Part shown: positions 58,275-64,000 of the stretch, in pieces | Layout of the letters: every line of letters begins with the position of its first letter | Numbering within the stretch: the stretch's first letter is position 1 | DNA from: Typhlomys cinereus | Taxonomy: Eukaryota; Chordata; Mammalia; Rodentia; Platacanthomyidae | Assembly (NCBI GenBank): GCA_023101885.1 | Contig: JALPQD010000142.1 | Span: 3,184,121-3,248,120 of the forward strand | Direction of reading: 5' to 3' | Length of the DNA: 64,000 nt | Notes under the pieces: model-generated | What the model saw: the letters and a program-made list of their open reading frames with translations, nothing else | Database searches by the model: none | What the model was told of the DNA's origin: nothing | Translations under genes and position numbers: made by a program

Positions 58275-59731
58275 TAGACTAATGAATATTTTAAAGAAGT
58301 AACTGCAAACTGATTTTTTAAATGGAACACTACAAAGAAAGCTTTAATTAAATGTATAAAATGTGTAAAGGTTGTATATACACTGACACTATTCAGTTAA
58401 ATTTGTGCAAATAGAATTTTAACAGAATGATCATCCTAATAATTCTTAATGATTCAGAGAGAAAATGAATTCAAAAAGGTTATTTTTGGAAGAATGGTCA
58501 TGAAATAATTTTGCATCAAAATTAATGGAATAGAATTGAAAAATCTTTCTCATGCAAGCTTTCAAAGTTCAAATTAATCTCTATTATTCAAAGAGAAAGA
58601 AGAGAAGTAAATGAACTAAATATTCATATGAAGAAACAAAAATAGTGTAATTAAATTATTCCAAAGAAGTAAATGGAAAGAATTAATAAGATAAAGATAC
58701 TTTGAAATGACTAATACTCTGATAAGCTTCACATTATTAATCTGGAAATACAGGAGGTAAAGCAAATTCACTGGTGATGTATAGAAAGATTCAATATCAT
58801 CATACAGAGATAAATATATCAAAATATAAATGAATCAGTTAAAGTATTCTGATTAATGACAGAAATTTCAATCTGGTAACTTGCTTGAAAGGATCTATTG
58901 GCACACATAAGGAATCAATTCTGGAATTGAGTTGATTTCAGGCATTTTAGGCAAACAGAATCAATGTGTGTTTGGTGCCTGCTGTTTTTCACTTTCTTAG
59001 CTAGGCTCTTTCCCTTCTGTATATTTAATTTCCCAGAGGTTCTTTCCTTCCAGTGCCAAAACAGTTGCAGAAATTCAGATGAACATTTTTCCATGTTTAA
59101 CTCCAATTGAAAAATATTACATGTGTCACTGCTCTTTGCACCATCTTTAAAAAAAAAGACACCAATGTGACTTAGTGAAATACTCATCACTGGACACTGC
59201 ATCATGACAAGCTCCCTTTGCTTGCATTTTCTCTACTAATGTCTGTCCTGCAATGGGATTGCAAAAGTCTTAAATTCATTAACTGAGATTCAGAGGATGA
59301 GTCACTGTTTAAATATCAATAGGGAAGAAATTGTTTTTCACCAGGCTAAAGAAAAATGAGGACACAGTTGTAAAACTAACAATTATACATAACCCATTCA
59401 CTGCATACTCCCAATATTGATTGAACAATTATATTATACATTTTTTATTTTTACGGGATTCTAGACGATGAGATTATTTGGTGGATATAAGATGTATTTT
59501 CAGTAAAAGAGAACAGAACTCTTAAATATAAAGAAAAAACATTTGATTTTTTAAAACATATGATCATGGATATTCATATGTACATGCAAACACATATGTT
59601 TATCTGTCTATTGATATTCACTCACTCTTTATTTATTTTCATATCACCAAGGCAAAAGATTTATCTTACACATTCTTTCAGAGATTTTCATCCATCCTGA
59701 AAAAGACAACATGGTATTTGACTTTGACAGT
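58275..59731. other. Unique AT-rich sequence, no feature seen
   Basis: No gene or confident repeat. The frame at 58915-59205 (minus, 96 codons) has no recognisable motif. Confidence 0.5.
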
Positions 59732-59746
59732 AAGAAATTCAAACAA
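59732..59746. repeat. Target duplication of an L1, left copy
   Basis: AAGAAATTCAAACAA matches 63350-63364 with one mismatch (A for G). Confidence 0.9.
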
Positions 59747-60805
59747 TAACTCCTGGAAACTAAAGACTATGATGCTGAATGAGAATTGGATTCAGGAAAA
59801 AATTACAAAGGAAATTCAAGATTTCCTGGAAACAAACCATAATGAAAATACAACTTTTCCAAATCTTTGGTAAACAATGAAAGCTGTCCTGAGAGGTAAG
59901 TTCGTAGCTCTTAATGCCTACATCAAACAAATGGAAACATCATAATTAAATAACTTAACAATGCAGCTTAAAGCTTTAAAGACAATAGAGCAATCTGATC
60001 CCAAAAGCAGTAGAAGAGAGGAGATTAGCAAAATAAGGGGAGAAATATCCAAAATCGAGATTAGGAAAACGATACAGAGAACCAGTCAAAAGTTGGTTCT
60101 TTGAAAAAATCAATAAGATTGATACACCCCTAGCTAAATTAACCAAAAGCAAGAGAGAGAAAACACAAATTAACAAAATTAGAAATGAAAATGGAGTTAT
60201 CACCACTGATACCCAAGAAATTGAGTATTATAACATCATATTTCAAAAACTTATATTCTGTGAAATTTGACAACACAAAAGAAATGGATGAATTCCTAAG
60301 TAAATACAACTTACCTAAATTGAATCAGGAAGTTTTGAATTATTTAAAAATTTCTATAACATATGAAGAAATTGATGAAGTAATCTCAAATCTTCCCACC
60401 AAAAGATGTCCTGGACCAGATGAATTCAGCACAGAGTTCAACCAGACATTTAAGGAGTTAATAACACCAATACTCCTTAAACTGTTCCATTAAATAGCAA
60501 AGGAAGGAACACTACCATATTCTTTCTATGATGCTAATATCATCTTAATCCCAAAACCTAATAAAGATACACTTAAAAAAAAACGATAGGCCAATCTCTT
60601 TGATGAACACAGATGCAAAGATTCTCAACAAAGTCTTAGCAAATTGGATTCAAGAACATATCAAAAAGATCATCCACGGGGATCAAATAGGCTTTATCCT
60701 AGGGACACCAGGTTGGTTCAACATGCACAATCAATAAACGTAATTCACCATATAAACCAGTACAAAATTCAAAACCACATGATACTCTTGATAGATGCAG
60801 AAAAA

Positions 60806-61021
60806 CCACGTATAGACGCCGGATGAAAGCAGGGGCAGCCTGCGTTTCTGGTCCTGGTAGGGCGGAGCCTGTGAATCCAGCGGCAGAGTAAACAAGGAGG
60901 AGGTGGAGGTGGTCCACGTGGTTCGGGAATTCGTCCGTGGTTCTACACACACACACACATACATACACACAAGCGCACACATGCATACACACACAATTGA
61001 ATTAAAAAAAAAGAAAAGAAA
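60806..61021 (+). mobile_element. 5'-truncated tRNA-derived SINE inserted in L1 ORF2
   Basis: Starts at CCACGTATAGACGCC, lacking the whole tRNA-like head with its A and B boxes, so it has no internal Pol III promoter. Body, CA-rich tail and an AATTGAATTAAAAAAAAAG end are normal, with a short body insertion (AGTAAACAAGG type). AGAAAAA at 60799-60805 and 61022-61028 is the likely target duplication (the last base of the SINE tail is ambiguous). Confidence 0.9.
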
Positions 61022-61289
61022 AGAAAAAGCTTTTGACAAGATCCAACAGCCTTTTATGATCAAAACCCTAGAGACAGTTGGAATGGAAGGAACCTTTATC
61101 AATATAATAAAAGCTGTATACAACAAGCAAGGATTATACTCAATGGGGAAAAACTTGAAGCATTCAATCAGGTACTAGACAAGGATGTCCACTCTCACCA
61201 CTTCTATTCAATATTGTACTTGAAGTCTTAGCTGAATCCATAAGACAAGAAAGGGAGATAAAAGGGATTCAAATTGGCAAGGAAGAAGT

Positions 61290-61305
61290 CAAGTTATTGT
61301 TCACA
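61290..61305. other. Deletion junction inside L1 ORF2
   Basis: Sequence jumps from the AAGTCAAGTTAT segment (equivalent to about 12109) to CACATGCAGAAGATTAAA (equivalent to 12843 on). The missing part encodes ORF2 residues of about 698-941 in the full-length L1. Confidence 0.9.
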
Positions 61306-63349
61306 TGCAGAAGATTAAAACTGGACCTATACTTGTCACCATGTACAAGACTTAACTCCAAATGGATCACAGACCTCAATATAAGGCCAGAGACTATAAA
61401 AACCTTAGTTGGAAGGGTAGGGAACTTTCTTGCGCTGATTGGACTAGGCCCACAGTTCTGAAAAGGAAATCCAATAACACAGTCACTACAACCAACACTC
61501 AACAGATGGAATCTTATGAAATTAAAGAGCTTCTGTTCAGATAAAGGTATTGTAACTCGAGCACAAAGGCAACCTACAGAATGGGAGAAAATCTTCACTA
61601 ATCATATATCTGATAGAGCTCCATTATCCAGAGTACACAAAGAACTTAGAAAACTAAACATCAAGGAAACAAATGGCCCAATTAAAAAAAATGAGCCTTG
61701 GAACTTAAAAGAAACTTTACCAAGGATGAAATTGAAATTTCTAACAAATATCTTAAAAAAGGCTCTGCATCCTTAGCCATCAGGGAAATGCAAATCAAAA
61801 CCTCCCTGAGATATCATCTTACCCCAGTCAAGATGGCAAAAATCCACAATACAAATAACACCAAATGCTGGAGAGGATGTGGCAAGAAGAAAACTCTCCT
61901 ACATTGCTGGTGGGAATGCAGGCTTATACAACCACTCTGGAGAGCTATCTGGCAATTCTTAAAAAAGTTAAAAATTGAAATTCTATATGACCCTGCTATT
62001 CCACTTCTGGGAATAATCCCTCTTACAGCAAAAATTCACTTCAATAGCACAAGCATGACCATATTCATAGCAACACTATTTACAATAGCAAAGCCATAGA
62101 ATCAACCCAAATTCCCAACAGTTGACGAGTGAATAAGGAAAATGTGGTACATTTATACAATGAAATACTACTCAGCCATCAAAAAAGATGACTTAATGAA
62201 ATTTGCCAGGAAATAGATGGAATTAGAAAAAATTATATTGAGTGAAGTATCCCAGACACAGAAAACTAAGGCCAATTGCACTCCCTAGTAAGTGGATCCT
62301 AGTACCCAAACCTACTTACTGACACACTCAAAGATCAATTTCTGTAATACCTACAGTAATTGTAAAGATTATAAACAGGAGGGATGGTGAATGAGGGCCC
62401 CACCAGCAAAAAGGAGAGAAGGGATCATGCTACAGCAGAGAAAATAGGCACCATCAAGTACTGCAAGTAAGTAATGAGATATCTGGTTAAGCTCACAGAC
62501 TTTCCTTCTTAATCATTTGCAACTGATGGGGTTTGGTCTCACCAAACAGGGAGGGCAAAGAGTTTGGCGGATAGAAATTAAACATACAGCAAATGGAAGA
62601 CTGACCCTGCCTCACTGTTGTCTCCTTCTCTTATTCCATCTACCTTTGAATCTACTCTTATAATAAGACTCTATTTTAACAGCCTTTTATCTCTGGCTAG
62701 TAGGTGACATCCAATAACCATCAGAATGGAGTCAAGGGTGGTGCAGGAACATCAACTAAAAAACAAACAAAAAATACGACAACAAACCATAATTGAGAGC
62801 ATCAGAGACTCTATATTAATCACCAGACACCAGACAAGCCTAACCTCTCCCCATCCCAAAACTCAGGGAAATTTGCAGAAGAGGGGGCTGTAAGATTATA
62901 AGATGGGGAAGAGCACGGATATGCAAGATACTCCATACAAGTTAGGGCCAAAGTAATCATAATAGGACTTTGCATGACTTGTGCAATTACCAACATATCA
63001 TTGACCCCCCCAAAGGCTATCATGGATCACAGGCACTAGGATCCTTAGAAGCAAGGGATTAGCAGCCACAATAGTGTTTCTATACTAAAGGGGAACACAA
63101 AAAGAGCTCTAGACAATGCTACTGAGTCCTTACACCTCATCAGAAGAGGAGGACCCAGAGGAAAGTTTGACATGCACACTAAAGGAGGCTCCAGGAATAG
63201 GGGTAAGAGGGCACTGGGAGAAGAGAGGGGGGAAAGAAAGGGGAAAAGGCGGGAGGGTGCAAGGGGATCCAGAAAGGGGTGGAGGAAGGGAGGGGAATGG
63301 AGTACCTATCAAGTTTGTATGAGTGGAAAAATTTTTTAAAAATTAAAAA

Positions 63350-63364
63350 AAGAAATTCAAGCAA
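63350..63364. repeat. Target duplication of an L1, right copy
   Basis: AAGAAATTCAAGCAA follows the A-rich tail; one mismatch from 59732-59746. Confidence 0.9.
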
Positions 63365-63835
63365 GAGAAGGATTGGGACCAGATATCACTTTCAACAATT
63401 TTTCCACATGGATCCACTTCCTCTAACTAGTCACCAAATTACAAAGATCTTTTTTTACCTCCAGGGCCTTGGAATAAATATTTAATATATAATGCCATTG
63501 GGAACGTGTATTCAACCACAATATTGAGTATGCATCTTGTTTCAAAACATGCCTGGGTCCTTCTCCAAAGAAACTTAGTTTTAAGGGCCCCAACAGTCCA
63601 AACTTCAGATATACAATGGCATGTTTAAAAAGGTAAAAATAGGGAAACAGAGAAGCAGAGGAATCATGTTAGTCAAACACTTGCCAAGGTGACATACAGC
63701 TCCTACAGGTCCATGACTGGCATCTGGACATATGCTAGAGAGGGGAAGTGGTCTCCAGAGCTTTTGGGGCCATGTGGCCTTGGGACACATGTCATGGACC
63801 TGTCTCACTAGGCCATGACTGCTGATGACTGCCAC
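63365..63835. other. Unassigned sequence
   Basis: No gene seen; may contain an old repeat that I cannot place. Confidence 0.4.
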
Positions 63836-63837
63836 AT

Positions 63838-63839
63838 TC

Positions 63840-63870
<31 letters not shown>
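63838..63870. repeat. (CTGT)n microsatellite
   Basis: About six tandem CTGT units followed by CT-rich sequence. Confidence 0.9.
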
Positions 63871-64000
63871 TTCTGATTTATCAGTTTGACTTCAGTTTCC
63901 TCTTGTAGACATTTTATATTTCTGAAGTTTCCACCATTCACCATCTCTGTTAGGTCTTCAACTTTCCTTTCACAGATTATGAATCACATTCCCAGTGATT

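Larger units (their letters stand above)
59747..63349 (+). mobile_element. 5'-truncated L1 with internal deletion and SINE insertion
   Basis: Begins at the equivalent of about 10757 in the full-length L1, near the end of the endonuclease domain, and runs to the 3' UTR and A-rich tail, with a 15-bp target duplication. ORF2 is a pseudogene with many stops and frameshifts. Two further events mark it: a 5'-truncated SINE at 60806-61021, and a deletion at 61297-61300 equivalent to about 730 bases (12110-12840), removing the FADD active site and the region after it. Confidence 0.95.

Noticed and set aside
58034..58330. Frames encoding poly-SL or poly-RE proteins
   Set aside because: They are produced by the TC microsatellite on either strand.
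1..64000. CRISPR array, prokaryotic operon, phage or plasmid content
   Set aside because: No regularly spaced repeats with unique spacers, no Shine-Dalgarno-led gene clusters and no long bacterial-type frames; every long frame belongs to L1.

Overview
The window is non-coding mammalian DNA, almost certainly from a rodent. It is AT-rich, has no host exon I can recognise, and is built largely of retrotransposons: LINE-1 (L1) copies of several ages, a CA-tailed tRNA-derived SINE of B2-superfamily type, ID and B1-type SINEs, and LTR elements. The B1 + ID composite at about 38.0 kb and the B2-like SINEs are rodent hallmarks. The abundant SINE has a tRNA-Ala-like head but does not match the mouse or rat B2 I know. 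A myodont rodent outside mouse/rat (for example a dipodoid) is my best guess, and the species is not fixed.

Layout. 1-4889: an old minus-strand L1 split by a younger plus-strand L1 (2053-4093) with a 12-bp target duplication. 4890-8506: mostly unique sequence with two old SINEs. 8518-14814: the main feature, a full-length young L1 with GC-rich two-monomer 5' UTR, intact ORF1, an ORF2 broken by only two in-frame stops, a G-rich 3' UTR and target duplications. 15329-15642: a young SINE. 16051-18550: a complete non-autonomous MaLR/ERVL-like LTR element (paired LTRs, 5-bp duplication) carrying a nested 3'-UTR-only L1. 18551-25168: unique sequence, a SINE, decayed ancient L1 and an unidentified processed-pseudogene tail. 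25169-37995: a young SINE, very old L1 remains and several L1 3' ends. 38001-38890: a cluster of B1/ID-type SINEs. 42411-45426: two L1 copies head to head between an 18-bp direct repeat. 47115-47640: an LTR-like sequence with CCAAT, TATA and poly(A) signals. 48862-50205: a 5'-truncated L1. 54881-55155: a young minus-strand SINE. 59747-63349: a 5'-truncated L1 with an internal deletion across the reverse-transcriptase active site and a 5'-truncated SINE inside it.

How the parts relate. L1 ORF1p and ORF2p supply the retrotransposition machinery; the SINEs and truncated L1s are its products, as their A-rich tails and target duplications show. The LTR elements moved by a separate route. I found no host gene, tRNA or rRNA gene, CRISPR array or operon, and nothing that looks like a new biological system. 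The notable content is structural: nesting order, an unusual head-to-head L1 pair, a misplaced ORF2 segment in a 3' UTR, a promoterless SINE copy, and a nearly intact L1.
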